The position numbers and the translations under genes were made by a program. A model generated the notes under the pieces. That model saw nothing but the letters and a program-made list of their open reading frames with translations. It did no database searches and had not been told where the DNA came from. Below are positions 45,907-56,322 of a stretch of DNA of 64,000 nt, one piece after another (within the stretch, counting starts at the first letter, position 1; the number at the start of each line of letters is the position of its first letter). The stretch spans positions 806,001-870,000 of the forward strand of contig JAULSN010000007.1 in the NCBI GenBank assembly GCA_033439765.1, given 5' to 3'. Origin of the DNA: Lasiosphaeria ovina. Its lineage: Eukaryota > Ascomycota > Sordariomycetes > Sordariales > Lasiosphaeriaceae.

Positions 45907-46219
45907 TAGCGCCGCGGCCGAGCTGGATCTGGTCAAGGGCCGTGTGGACGAGGACGGTTTCGGCCCTACCGGGGGCGAGTCTGGCCTGAGCTTGCATGTG
46001 ATCCTGCCCCTGGCTCAGCAACCCGTCTCTGCCGCCCAAATCCACCACGGGTGCGGCGCTTGAACCTGGACCGTGGTGTGCATTCTGTCGTAGCTCCTGT
46101 GCTCGCCTGGCTTGCTGCTGGTTTGGGTCGACAAGAGCAACGGCCTGCAACGTCCTTGGCGGGAAAACGTAAAAGGGCTTGAGCACATTGCCTGAGTATA
46201 TTGGCTGATGATAATTCAT

Positions 46220-47028
46220 GATGGGTGGGCTGCCAGGTGTTGCGGGCTATAGAGTAGGGATTCTGCTTCGGGACTGCCTTTGAGGGGGGGGTTGGCTCTC
46301 CGCCCGCATGATGTGGCGTGCAACCTGCAGGTCGCACAATACTATTGCCTTATTAGAAACCCGCAAAGGAAGGAACGTGAATTCATTGAAAGCATTCGAT
46401 GCCAGCCTTGGAATTTCAACGAAACACAGCTGCTACAGAAGGCGCATTATGCGCGCTTTCGGTTTTTGCGCTTTACGCCCTCTCTACCGTCTCGTCGCCG
46501 TGTTGCGTGGACGGTGGTCGAGCGGAAGATGCTGCTGCGGTGCTGCCTCCTGCTGCGAGAATTTGTGGGTTTGTGGCGGCCATTGGGCTGAAACGCGGGT
46601 GGGTGGCCTTGGGTTTGTCCACTCTTTCCCCGAGCTTCAGCCGCCGCTACGTTGATCCTCGCCCAGCTTCACAGCGGTGCAAGCCACTTGGGCGCACACG
46701 TGCAAAGCTGAACGCAAAGAAACAACGCACCGACGTTGAAAGCAACGCCCTGAGCGCGTATTTCTTGAGCGTAAAGCGCGCTCATTAGTGGCAACTTATG
46801 CCATGCGGGCTGTCTGCAAAAAAGACGCTGTCGTGCTGGTCGACACGGGGTCACGTGACTGACTGCTGCAGACCCAATGATGTGCCGAACGAACAAAGGG
46901 CCCAAGAGGATGAGAATGGCAAAAGTGCCAATCTCCGGAATATCCACAGTCCAGAGGGGGTAGAGGTCGAAAAATAGTATTTCTCTTAGAGGCAGATTCC
47001 CTCGGTAAAGTAGCGTAGCTGGATAATA
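46220..47028. other. Spacer, no gene seen
   Basis: Upstream of the helicase. Several overlapping frames without start context or domain support. Confidence 0.4.
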
Positions 47029-47441
47029 ATGGAGGCAAATCAGCCATGTCCTCCATTACCAATCCCCCTAATCTCCACCCTCCTCACCCTACCCCACCGC
47101 GAAGCCGAAGAAGCAGACAAGCCCCTTACGGAGAGCTACTTCGACGCCAGCCAGGGTCCTCCCTCGTCAGACACCATGAGCGAGCGCTGTGATCAACCAG
47201 TTCATCACCCTAGAAACCGCCGGCCTGCGGGGGATCTACGCGAAGCTCTATTCTGTACCTGGACCTAATCAAGCTGCTTGGGCTGAGGCTGAAGAAGGGC
47301 GCGCTGGTCATCGCAAAGAACGGCTTCCGGCAGGCGGGCGGCTATGTCAACTATGTGAGCGAGCCGGGCAATAGCCATGTAACCCTGGGGTTGCCCTTTG
47401 ACAAGGATAGGGGCAATGTCTTGTCGGTCAGGACGATTTGA
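47029..47441 (+). pseudogene. O-methyltransferase remnant with internal deletion
   Basis: The left part reads IPLISTLLTLPHREAEEADK and TESYFDASQGPPSSDTM, then after a frameshift INQFITLETAGLRGIYAKLY (about 47192-47251). This is immediately followed, in another frame, by a C-terminal piece YLDLIKLLGLRLKKGALVIA, GGYVNYVSEPGN and VTLGLPF, ending LSVRTI at TGA 47439-47441. The two ends are typical of SAM-dependent O-methyltransferases (family 3 style), but the SAM-binding middle, on the order of 80-100 residues, is missing. A full gene would be about twice as long. This is the third methyltransferase-like or enzyme relic on this strand within the decayed block. Confidence 0.65.
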
Positions 47442-48788
47442 CGGGTGTGATGTGATACATTTGATGTGTTTGGATTCGGAAGGATGTTATAAGGGAGTGA
47501 TGAAGATGAGGTTGTGAGGGAATAAGTAGAAAAAATATCTCTACTTGATATCCAAAATGTGTACTCCATCTACCAGCCGCTACGAATCATTTTGAAGGCT
47601 TGGACAAACCTGGCCTGGCCGTCGCATTGTGGCGCCTTCCAGGCCTTTTCTAATAAGGGGTTTCCATTGTCTTCTGTGCGCGTCCCAAGGCTGCTTTGTG
47701 GTGTCTGACCGTCTCCTGGATTGTCACCATTTTCAGAACTGCACAACACGGCAATTACCTGGCTGGCAAAATCATTTTTATGATACAGGTTGGCAGTGTC
47801 TACCGATTGTGGCGCCGTCTGAACCAGCAGCGGCACCTCAATGGTGGGAGCTGGAGTGATGGATGCGGCAGGAAGGTCACTCCTTATCAACAGCCACGGA
47901 GGTGTTCCGTACTCAGCAACCGTGGTCATATTCGGCTGTGCGAATCGAAGATTTCGGTACCTTTGCTCAACCTGGGAGGAGCCAATTTTGTGTTCGGAAC
48001 TCGGGCCCATCACTCTTTGCAAGACGGCCCCGTGTCGTTTGAGTGAGTGGCGGGACAGCAAAAAGAAGGACTCCAATGGTCTAGTCCAGTGGAGCATCTT
48101 GGCATAGGCAGCACATGCTCCGTCAAGTGGTGATACCTGAGCTATCCTAGCTAACACGGCTACCTTAGGAAGGTATTACTGATAGGTGTTAAGTGCCACT
48201 TGCCCCAAACATTCTCGCCGAGATAGCCATGACTCTTATTAGCCTTGTCCCAAGCCTCGCGCTTGTTCTTCGTCACAGGGATGCAAACTAGGGCAATAGC
48301 TAACCTAGTAACATGACAATCTAGATTTCCTCCTCGAAAAGGGGCGACCGAAAAGCTTTAGACTGAAAAGGCATCGTGACTGTTGCCAGATGAAATTTTC
48401 TCTTCTCTCACCTGAAATCCAGGACATCCCTGGGACTCAGCTCTGCGAAAAGTCTTTAGGGAGAGCCGGAAGGTATTAAGGCCTTTCAAATCTTGGAAAG
48501 CCCTCGCCACCAAACATTCAGGGATTGGGCTGTAAACGCTCCGTGGCCAACTCCAATGACACAAGTCCAAGCCTGGCTGGTAGTAATTCCCATTGACCTC
48601 GAGAAATTCGCCCTTGACCTCCATTGTAGCCCTATTCATAATCCCGAAATCCTTTAATATATCTACCGTGTGCCCACCCACATCATTTACAGTGCATTAT
48701 GATGCATGCGTGAACCACCCTCCCATGAGCCCCTCGCAAAAGAACTGAAAGAAGGGCGAGGCCACACCCAGTGACCCAGTCTAACCCC
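47442..48788. other. Spacer, no supported gene
   Basis: A 195-codon minus-strand frame (48157-47570) begins with GTG, lacks any recognised motif, and has an internal ATG only at about 48097. It is left as a doubtful ORF. Confidence 0.35.
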
Positions 48789-50274
48789 TCACGGCTTGTG
48801 GATTCTCAGCACGCTCAGGAAGTAGTCTTCGAGCGGGAGCAGGTTGAGCAGGAAGCCGTTGAACTTCCAGGCGAGGAGGCACGCGCACACGCCGGCCACG
48901 GCGTCCAGGATGAAGTGGTTCGCCGTCGCCACGATGGCCGCCAGGATGATCGCCGGGTACACCATGCCCACGCTGACCAGCGCCAGCCGCCTCCAGGCCA
49001 TCCGCCCCCGCTTCGCCATGGGCGCCGTCGCGATGGTCAGCCCGATGAGGAACGAGTAGCCAAAGTGCAGCGACGGCATGGCGGCTATGGTGTTTGGGTA
49101 TTGGTTAGCTTTCGTGTCGTTGACTTGGCGGTTGAAACGGTTAGTGTTGGTAGGGGAGGGGGCTGAAACTCACCATATTGGTTGCAGAACCGGTTCGTGG
49201 TCCAGACGCTGCTGTCGCCGTCGACGCCGTGCACCGTGTCGACGAAACCGTAGCTCTTGGCCTGGGCGGCGTCCGGGCCGTTGTACGTCGGGTCGCTGAG
49301 CAGGCGCGGGGGCATGCAGGGCCAGAAGGTGAAGACGACAAAGGCGAGCAGGTTGCACATGGCCATGGTGCGCCTCCGCCTCTGGTAGACGTCGGGGCCC
49401 ATGCGCGTGACCGGCTGCCTCCACTGGCGCGGCGACAGCCTGCCGCCCACGTCGTCCTCGTACGACTCGAGCAGGATGCGTTTTGGTCTGGCCGTCGTGA
49501 TGTAGTAGAGCACGATGAGGAACAGGATGGTCCCCGGGATGTGTATGAACGAGTACGTCCGGTTGGTCCACTGCATCAGCACGGGGTGGCCGCGGAACCA
49601 TTTCTGGATGTCGGCCTCGATGAAGATCTGCAGGTACTCCTCGACGGCCACGACCTGCAGAGCGTGCTTGCGCGCCGTGTCGACGGTCGAATCCTTGAGC
49701 GTGACAGCCGAGAAGGCGCGCCCGAGTTGGTAGACCTTTGTGTGCATGGTCAGCGTTGGTTTATCTTGATACCACGTATGATGTCGCACAGGATGCACTT
49801 CAGTAGAAACATGGACGGGAATGGTAGGAACCGGGCTGGAATATCTGGAGCTGTTGGCCGAGAACTCACCCAATATACAAGAGCCCAGTACCAGACTTCG
49901 ACCAGAAACGGCAGAGCTCTGAGAAGTCGACTGAGAAGGCGGTCTTTGAAGATCTCGGTGTTGGGTGTTGTTATCTCGCGCTCCCAGTTGAAGAAGCGCA
50001 GCGTTCGTTGCCGGTATCGAGGGTCATACTTTTCCCGCGGCGTGTCAAACGAGAACGACGAGATGGAGCTGCTCCTGGACTTGGTCTTTGGCGAATGGCT
50101 AGGAGGTCCGGCCTCGAGAGCTCCCGGATACTCGAGGTCCCGCCATGGGTTCGGCCTCGAGGAGACAGGCGAGGAGGACGAGGACGAGGGCGGTGAGTTG
50201 TTGCGGTTGAAGATTGTCCCACCCGTCAGCAAGCTGACGACTATCAGCGGCTCCAGGAAAGCGCCGACACCCAT
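48789..50274 (-). CDS. PAP2-superfamily integral membrane protein
   Basis: Three exons (50274-49870, 49735-49174, 49084-48789) give 420 aa. ATG 50274 is the first in frame. Hydrophobic segments begin at the N-terminus (VGAFLEPLIVVSLL), with a Ser-rich cytosolic stretch (SSSSSSPVSSRP, possible phosphorylation), then several TM segments (SFIHIPGTILFLIVLYYITT; LLAFVVFTFWPCMPP). The PAP2 C2 motif PSLHFGYSF is split just upstream by intron 2, and the C3 motif is NHFILDAVAG. The family (PAP2_3, inositol-phosphorylceramide/sphingomyelin-synthase-like and lipid phosphatases) acts on phospholipid head groups at the ER or Golgi. The two catalytic His and the Asp are present, so it is probably active. 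GT-AG introns, no lesions. It lies immediately outside the decayed block. Confidence 0.85.
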
Positions 50275-50839
50275 TGCAAGTATTTGCAAGAATATGAAGC
50301 ACGGTTGTGCACTTTATGAGATGAAAGGCACGTTTGCCGGTTACCCCTGAGAGCAAAAGCGCCTTTCTTGCAGGCTACACTGGCAGGTCCGATGCGAGGT
50401 CGATTCGCAAGGAAGTCAGATTCACGGTGGGAAAAAAATAAAGAAAGGGAAAGAGCTGCAGACGCAGACGAAAGGAACTGACGGCACGCAAATTGGGGCC
50501 AGCGACTTTGCATTACTAGTAACCTGCTTGGCCTGACGTGGATGTCTCTACTAATAGCAGTGTCCCAAGCCGGAGCAACTCGAGCCATCCCTGGTCAAGG
50601 TTTGGGTCATTCCACCGGGCATTGGTGGCAGATGGAGTGCGTGTGGCTCCACTTGGTGGTGCTCCAAGGCGGCCGTTGTTGTTTGAGGCCCGCCCGCGGT
50701 GCCTCTACCCGCCGCCTTCTCCTTGCCATGCGGGTTTGCGGTCGAGTCCGAGGGAGGGCGGTGCTGGCTGCCAAGCGTTTAAACTCCGCGGGCCAAGACA
50801 TGGACAAGCCGGAACGATCGGGAGTCTTTGTGGTGCACC

Positions 50840-50852
50840 GGGGGGGGGGGGG
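50840..50852. repeat. Poly-G homopolymer (13 G)
   Basis: An uninterrupted G run in a spacer. Confidence 0.9.
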
Positions 50853-52725
50853 ATATAATGAAGATATTCAAGCTGGTCGTGTGCCTCGGGCGGAAGTCTG
50901 AGCTGCCGATCCTCCGCCCTGCTAGAGTCGCGTTGCGGTTCAACAGTCGGAAGACCAATTGCGTGTCCTCCTGCCCCGAGTCCGAATGCCGTATGACGGC
51001 ACGACCAACATGAGACTGACGATGACGCCGGCTCCTGGATAAGGAACCCCAGGCAGCATGACATGGCATAAAGGTAAACTTCAATCCAATTCCTGGAACT
51101 GGACCTGGAGACTCGAGACTTGAGCACCTGTCTTGACTTGTTGTCTACGAACACTATATTCGTAGATAATTGCATTGTTGGGGCAGATACGGATACACGT
51201 ATTTGTTTGGGGTGTGCACAACTTTGCAACGCCGTCTCTTCCGAGGACGGCCTCTGTCGGAGATTTGGGGGCGTGACGGGGACCTGATTATTTCCGAATA
51301 TCGAGAGTTGGGGGCTGCATGTCTGTGTTGGAGCGCCTAGGTAGCCAATGCTTGGCCCCGGTTGGTCTGCAACGTCAAAGCCTACCTCGTCCTCTGCTGC
51401 AGTGGTGCCCAAGGTAATTACCAGGTAGCTGTCCGGCAGTGTCGGCATGGGTCACGGCCCGCGAGTATTACGCGGCCCGTTCTTTGTGGGAACCGGGCAG
51501 GTCGCGGACTTCCGCCGCCTGGTTCTCGGATATTTTGCCTGCAGTGATGAGTGATGTCACGCACGGCCAATGACGGGTGGCCAAGCAACAAATAACCATA
51601 ACCAGAGCTCCCACCGCCGCCGCATCGCATCTTCCACCAACCCATTGTTCCGAAACACCTGATCCTTCCCAGACACCCGCCTTTGATTTGCATGTTGGCC
51701 GGATCACCCGGTGCACCCGCCACAAAGCAGCCAACGGGGTGAAGAGGGTTCATGTGTTCATCACCGGCTGGTCAACACCACCACCAAGTTATAAACCCAG
51801 GGGCCAGCACCACAACACTGCATCCAACTCTGTGACCACCCATTACTTGCCAAAAACAAAAAAAGAAAACCGGCGTGAATTCCTTTTTTGGGGGGTCACG
51901 TGGGATGTGAGACAAAGAGAAAAAGTGAGTCCGAGCCCAGAGAAGTAGTCGCCAAGACGAGCACCGCCGAGATAAGCCAAGTGCGAGGAGGAGGAATGAG
52001 GAGCCGAGAATGGAACAGAAACAAGTGCCAAACTCCACGGCGATAAGCAGCACCTAATCAGCGGCGATTACCGTGCCAAGGCAAAAAGTTTCCGACTCTC
52101 CCGGTCAGGAACTGGCGATAGCTGTGTTACCTCAGGGGCTTCATGTCAAAATAAGCGCCCACAACTCGGCTCTTGAAGAGAAGCCCCTTTCCTTTCTTTC
52201 TCTCTCTGTGTCTCTCCTTTCTTTCTTTTATTTCTCCCGTTTTCGCGTTGCAATCTCACAATTGTGATGATAATGTCTGGCACCAGACTCTGGTAACGAA
52301 GAAAGTCGGCATGAAATGAATGAGACGCTGTGTAACCCGAGCTCCCCAATTGAAACCCAACGATGCGGCTCGGAGCCAACATAGAAGGAGGCCTCCTGCC
52401 ATGAAAATGTGCACATTGCCAAGAACAAAAGAGGAAAGAAAAAGAGCGTAATCTGCCAAGTTAAGTATTATTCACTAAAGCTTTGCGGCTACTTCAGCAG
52501 TTCAAACCCCAAAATTCTATTAAAGTTCATGAGTTGGTCATACCAAAATGGCCCAACTGCTACGGTAGCAATTAGGTTCCGAGCTCTTCTGATCAGAGCC
52601 GCTGATTATATAAACGTGCATCAATAGATCCAAAAGGGGCCAACAATCACCCCTCCGCCGCTTCCGGAGGCCAAGGCCAAGAGCCTCGAGGGGTCTGACA
52701 ACGTCTTGCGGCGTTGGATGAAAAA

Positions 52726-52728
<3 letters not shown>

Positions 52729-52758
<30 letters not shown>
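52729..52758. repeat. CAG trinucleotide tract (10 units)
   Basis: Pure CAG repeat in the 3' flank of the GATA gene; non-coding in the chosen model. Confidence 0.9.
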
Positions 52759-52761
<3 letters not shown>

Positions 52762-52897
52762 TACCAACACCAACCCGCTCGTTCCGGTTGGCCGCCCAGC
52801 AATTAACCACTTGGCGCCAAGACAGGTAGGCAACACCTATCCAAGTCGGCCCGCCATCTGCCATTCATCTATCAATTGCTGGGTGAGTGAGAGAAAG

Positions 52898-53736
52898 TCA
52901 AGCCTGCGAGTGCCGGCGCGAAGATGGCGGCCCCCGGGGCATTTTCTGGTTCTGGCACCGCTTGGCAAGGAGCAGGCCGCAGACGTTGCACAAGGTCGCT
53001 GGACCGGCGGGGCCGTGTCGCCACTGCGGGCTGTCCAGGACGCCGCAGTCGGCGCACCGGAGAAAGTCGGCGTCGTTTTCATTTTCCTCCGTCGCCAGAC
53101 ACAAGGTGTTAGCTTAGCTGACCTGCAGGAGTCTGCATTTTTTTATTTTTTTTTTGTTATTTTTTTGGTGTCTGTCTCACCCGTTTGCGCTTCGGCGCGC
53201 CGTGCCGCCGCTTCCCCGGCGGTGATGAGTCCCCCTCGAGCTGCTGCTCCCTGCGCAGCCACGCGTCGTCCACGGCGACGCGCTGGTTGTGGTCGTTGAT
53301 GTTGCCGACGGCCTGCAGCACGCTCCACGCGGCCTGCGTGGCCGCCACCATGTCGATGCTGCGCGGCATGGTGACCGCGCGCGGCAGCTGCCCGGCCGGC
53401 AGCGAGTCCCGGTGCTCCTTGTACAGCCCCGCCAGCCGGAGGAGCTCCTGCGAGCCGTGGAAGATCTGCCCCCGGCTCAACTGTTAACTAATACCGTGTC
53501 GGGGATGGACGTTGGGCTGCACTCACCCTCCAGAAACTCTTCTCTACAACCAAGCCGTACGGCTCGTCTTCCACGGACACGTAAATGCTCGAGTCCTGGG
53601 ACGAGTTGGTAACTGACGGCGGCGGACGAGGGTTGGTCCGGGCAGTGTTGGCATGCCGGCGCTGGCGCTGGCGCGGGTGCGGCTGCGGCTGCGGGTGCCG
53701 GTCCGGCTGACCTTCAACAGAAAGAGACGACGACAT
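52898..53736 (-). CDS. GATA-type zinc-finger transcription factor (short)
   Basis: Three exons (53736-53527, 53480-53181, 53086-52898) give 232 aa. The N-terminus is Pro/Arg/Gln-rich and disordered. The middle exon is helical ([20 protein letters not shown]) and ends in a basic patch [11 protein letters not shown] that could be a nuclear signal. Exon 3 carries one GATA finger, [20 protein letters not shown] followed by [13 protein letters not shown], with Cys spacing 2-18-2. The 18-residue loop and the DSPQWR core resemble WC-1/WC-2-type fingers rather than the 17-residue NIT2/AreA type. There is no PAS domain, so it is not WC-2 itself. The last intron boundary (acceptor at 53087) is the best in-phase choice but not certain. 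It should bind GATA sites in the nucleus; its target pathway is unknown. Confidence 0.75.
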
Positions 53737-55066
53737 TCCACAAAATGTTGCACAATGTCGCAGAACTTAACCACTGCGCCATACGGCCAAAAGTGAAGTT
53801 CCACTAATAGCTGCAGAGCTAACAGTGATACATATATCTTTTTGACACACAACAAAGTGCCGGTCTATGGGAGGATGGGTGGTACCGTGGAAGCTACTAC
53901 TCATCAAACTCCAGCAAACACGCAACAAGAGGGGGAAAGATGGGAAGTGTTTGCTTCCTGGGGGGGGGGATTGCCGGGTATGGGAGGCCAAGGGCGGGGT
54001 ATCACGGAGTGGTTGGGTCTAGAGCCAGCCATGGCGTCGTGTTGTGAGACGCTGACACTTGGCACATGCCGTAAACGGTGCCGAGACGGTTGGGATTGGA
54101 CGAAAGAGGGTGCGTCGCGCTGCCGGGGAAAGTCGTGGCGTATACGGGCTAACGAAGCACCGAAGCGAAAGCGCTCTAACTACCTACTGCAAAAGCTCGA
54201 ACGCCTCTCCCGGAATCGGAGCCCTGGGCTCGGGATCCGACAGCGCGCAATGTAACTGCAATTCCCGAGATCGGGCTCGTTTCAGTGGCCAGGCGACGGG
54301 CCAGAGTGCCACGGCAGATGGTTGATTGCAGGGCCCGAGACGGATCCGGGGGGGGAGCTTCGGCTTAGACGGCGTCCCCCCCTTTTCCTCCACAAAGACC
54401 GGCGTACCAACGCGGCTAGACACATGAACCAACCAGGGTCTTTGGAATCCCCCCTTAATTTCTTTTTGCAGACTGCAGGTGATATCCGGACTGAAACCAC
54501 GGGACTTTAGTCTCAATGGATCTGATTGCACCCACAAAGGTTGAAAGGGGTCATGACCGCCAAAGAATTTTGCTGTTTGCCCAAACTATACGGGATGCTC
54601 ATATCTATACAGAATTTTATATCGCTCATATAGCCAACTACAAGCAAAAGTCTACCTATGTCCTTAGGTAGAGTGGCTTGACGGGCGGGTGGGCAACTAA
54701 TCATGGTACGATGTTTGTTTGCCGCGTAGCTGACGGCTCGACCAGAAATGGTGTTCTCGGCAAAATCATAGTCTCTTTCTCAACTCCACCCGTCCATGGT
54801 TTGCCTTCGGTTGAGTTACCTCGCTTCACCGAGTATTCTTTCCATTACCCCTTTATCGGTATCCTGAGTGGTGTTTATGGTCAAACAGACCGATATGATG
54901 TGCACATCTATAACAGCCACATTTCCGGCTTCTTTCTTCTCTAGGCAGGCTGCCTTTCTCGCTTTAATCATCAACCTCATAGCCTCTTCAATTATTAGCA
55001 ATTATCGGTAACTACGGCTCAAAAGAAACATAACCTTGTAGCCTAATCGTTCAAACCACCAGCAAC
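53737..55066. other. Spacer, no gene seen
   Basis: GATA gene promoter side at left. The right end (from about 54950) is the leader of the small secreted protein gene. A 10-G run lies near 53960. Confidence 0.4.
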
Positions 55067-55614
55067 ATGCACCTGCCCCAGGTCCTCTTTGTCTCGGTCT
55101 CCTTTGCTGTCGCGGTCCTGGGAGGGCCGACCCTGCAGCAACCAGGCCGGGCCGTCTCCGCCGAACCCGCCATCCACAACTCAATTCTACAGACGCGTGC
55201 CAATGTCCACAACAACAAGGCAGAGGGGCGCACCTGGTGTCCTGGGAACTGGCTGCGTAGCATTGCCGACATCGAGGCCGCCATGAGTGATTTGTCGATC
55301 TATTGTGAGTGCTTCTCCGATGATTATTTTCACGCCCGATAAAAACTGAGCAAAAGATGCCAGGCGACAAGGGGCATAAGATTGGGGGCAAGCAGACGTT
55401 GAAGGATGTCACCAACACGGCGCAGGTGCACATCTGCAACCTCCTGGACACGCCGATTCTCTGCTCGAGCGACATGATCAACAGCGCGCGGGCCGCAGTC
55501 ATCCAGGCCTGCGGAAAGGCGCCCTCGGGCAATTACCTGGCCGGCTACTACTATGACGACGCCAACACCTACACCATCGGCTTCAACAACTACGGCGAGA
55601 AGGTTGACTGCTAA
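55067..55614 (+). CDS. Small secreted cysteine-containing protein (162 aa), effector-like
   Basis: Two exons (55067-55304, 55364-55614) with a 59-nt GT-AG intron in phase 1. Residues 1-19 (MHLPQVLFVSVSFAVAVLG) form a signal peptide. A short pro-region is followed by a mature part with six cysteines, WC, YC, IC, LC, AC and a final DC as the last residue, consistent with three disulfides. The C-terminal half has an aromatic patch (NYLAGYYYDDANTYTIGFNN). No membrane anchor or GPI signal. This size, cysteine count and terminal Cys are typical of fungal small secreted proteins; I do not recognise the family. The acceptor must be the CAG at 55361-55363; the earlier AAAAG would stop the frame. It lies about 700 nt upstream of a NACHT gene on the same strand; a link is speculative. 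Confidence 0.75.
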
Positions 55615-56322
55615 TTAAGACTAACTTGATTAAGGGGACAGGGGAGGTGGCGAGCACGTCACTCGTTCAAGCAAGGATCATGTAGGTAGCCATAACCGCC
55701 ATGGAAGGCATGAAGAGTGGCCACTTGGCAGACTTGGAAGGAGCCGTCATTGTAAAATAGGTAAATAGGTAGGTAATTACAGCCACAAATGCTCCAAGGC
55801 AGGCAGGCACGAAGGCTCCGAGTGTGTCTTCATCAGGTAATCAGCAACCCCCCACCGGAAGCGCCTTTGGCTGGTGCCTTGAGCGGGTGCAGATTCGGAC
55901 AGGGTGATGGAAAGGCAATTTTTGAACGGTAATTACGGATTTCTTGTCACGTCAGATGTTGCCATGGGTGATTGAGGTTTCAAGAGTCAAGACAGGTCCA
56001 TTGTCTGATGCCCGATGCGATGCGGGGTTCCTGTTCCTGTACCGTACACACCACTTTCCACAAGTACGAGAGTAAGGTAGGTAGGTAGGTATTGTATTGG
56101 CCGGCCAGAGCTGCACGGATGCCTTGGTTTATGCCCAAACCTCTCAAGACCATTACAGCTAATTACCTCCTACCTCAGCCTGGGAGCTAATTAAGTTCAT
56201 TCACCCAGCCAGGAACATCCATCCATCACCACATTCGGGTCCACGTCGCGCATCCCGGAATGCGACACACGGCCGCCGCCCTTCACACGACTGCGACGGC
56301 ACACGTTCAGGGTGAGAATGGC
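55615..56322. other. Spacer, no gene seen
   Basis: 3' flank of the secreted protein and promoter of the NACHT gene. Contains a TAGGTAGG tandem at about 56075-56092 and TAGGTA repeats at 55760-55785. Confidence 0.45.

Larger units (their letters stand above)
43173..46219 (-). pseudogene. SF1 (UPF1/MOV10-like) RNA helicase with TAA and a 17-bp duplication
   Basis: The gene starts MNYHQPIYSGNVLKPFYVFP at ATG 46219. The N-terminal part is low-complexity with an 18-Ser-type tract. The helicase core has Walker A GPPGTGKTTT (about residue 470), Walker B LLIDEAAQ (DEAA box, about 624), NYRSHSAIL, a TEAFQGLE motif and ALTRAK near the end, as in UPF1/SDE3/MOV10 helicases. Lesion 1: TAA at 45754-45752 (codon 156) is in frame; no ATG follows it in this frame before the middle of the accessory region, and no good donor upstream lets it be spliced out. 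Lesion 2: the 17-nt unit at 43362-43378 is repeated at 43379-43395, shifting the frame; without it the frame continues LLAAEDPEVWGPFVGFCERN and ends at 43173. The family acts on mRNA turnover or RNA silencing; the exact ortholog is not settled. Confidence 0.82.
50275..52897. other. Spacer, no gene seen
   Basis: Promoter of the PAP2 gene at left and the 3' flank of the GATA gene at right. It contains a 13-G run, CT-rich microsatellite sequence (about 52180-52245) and a CAG tract. Long minus-strand frames here lack motifs and codon bias. Confidence 0.4.

Noticed and set aside
25602..46219. Introns hiding the in-frame stops
   Set aside because: For each stop I looked for GT(or GC)-AG introns of at least about 40 nt that keep the frame and conserved residues; none was found.
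20840..47441. Secondary-metabolite gene cluster
   Set aside because: Methyltransferases and a transporter occur, but there is no PKS, NRPS, terpene cyclase or pathway regulator, and these genes are broken.
47570..48157. 195-codon minus-strand ORF
   Set aside because: GTG start, no motif, no intron or context support; kept only as a note in the spacer entry.
49178..50350. 390-codon plus-strand ORF
   Set aside because: Antisense to the PAP2 gene, whose exons splice cleanly and carry family motifs.
50705..51448. 247-codon minus-strand ORF
   Set aside because: Low-complexity, motif-free and runs through a poly-G tract; looks non-coding.
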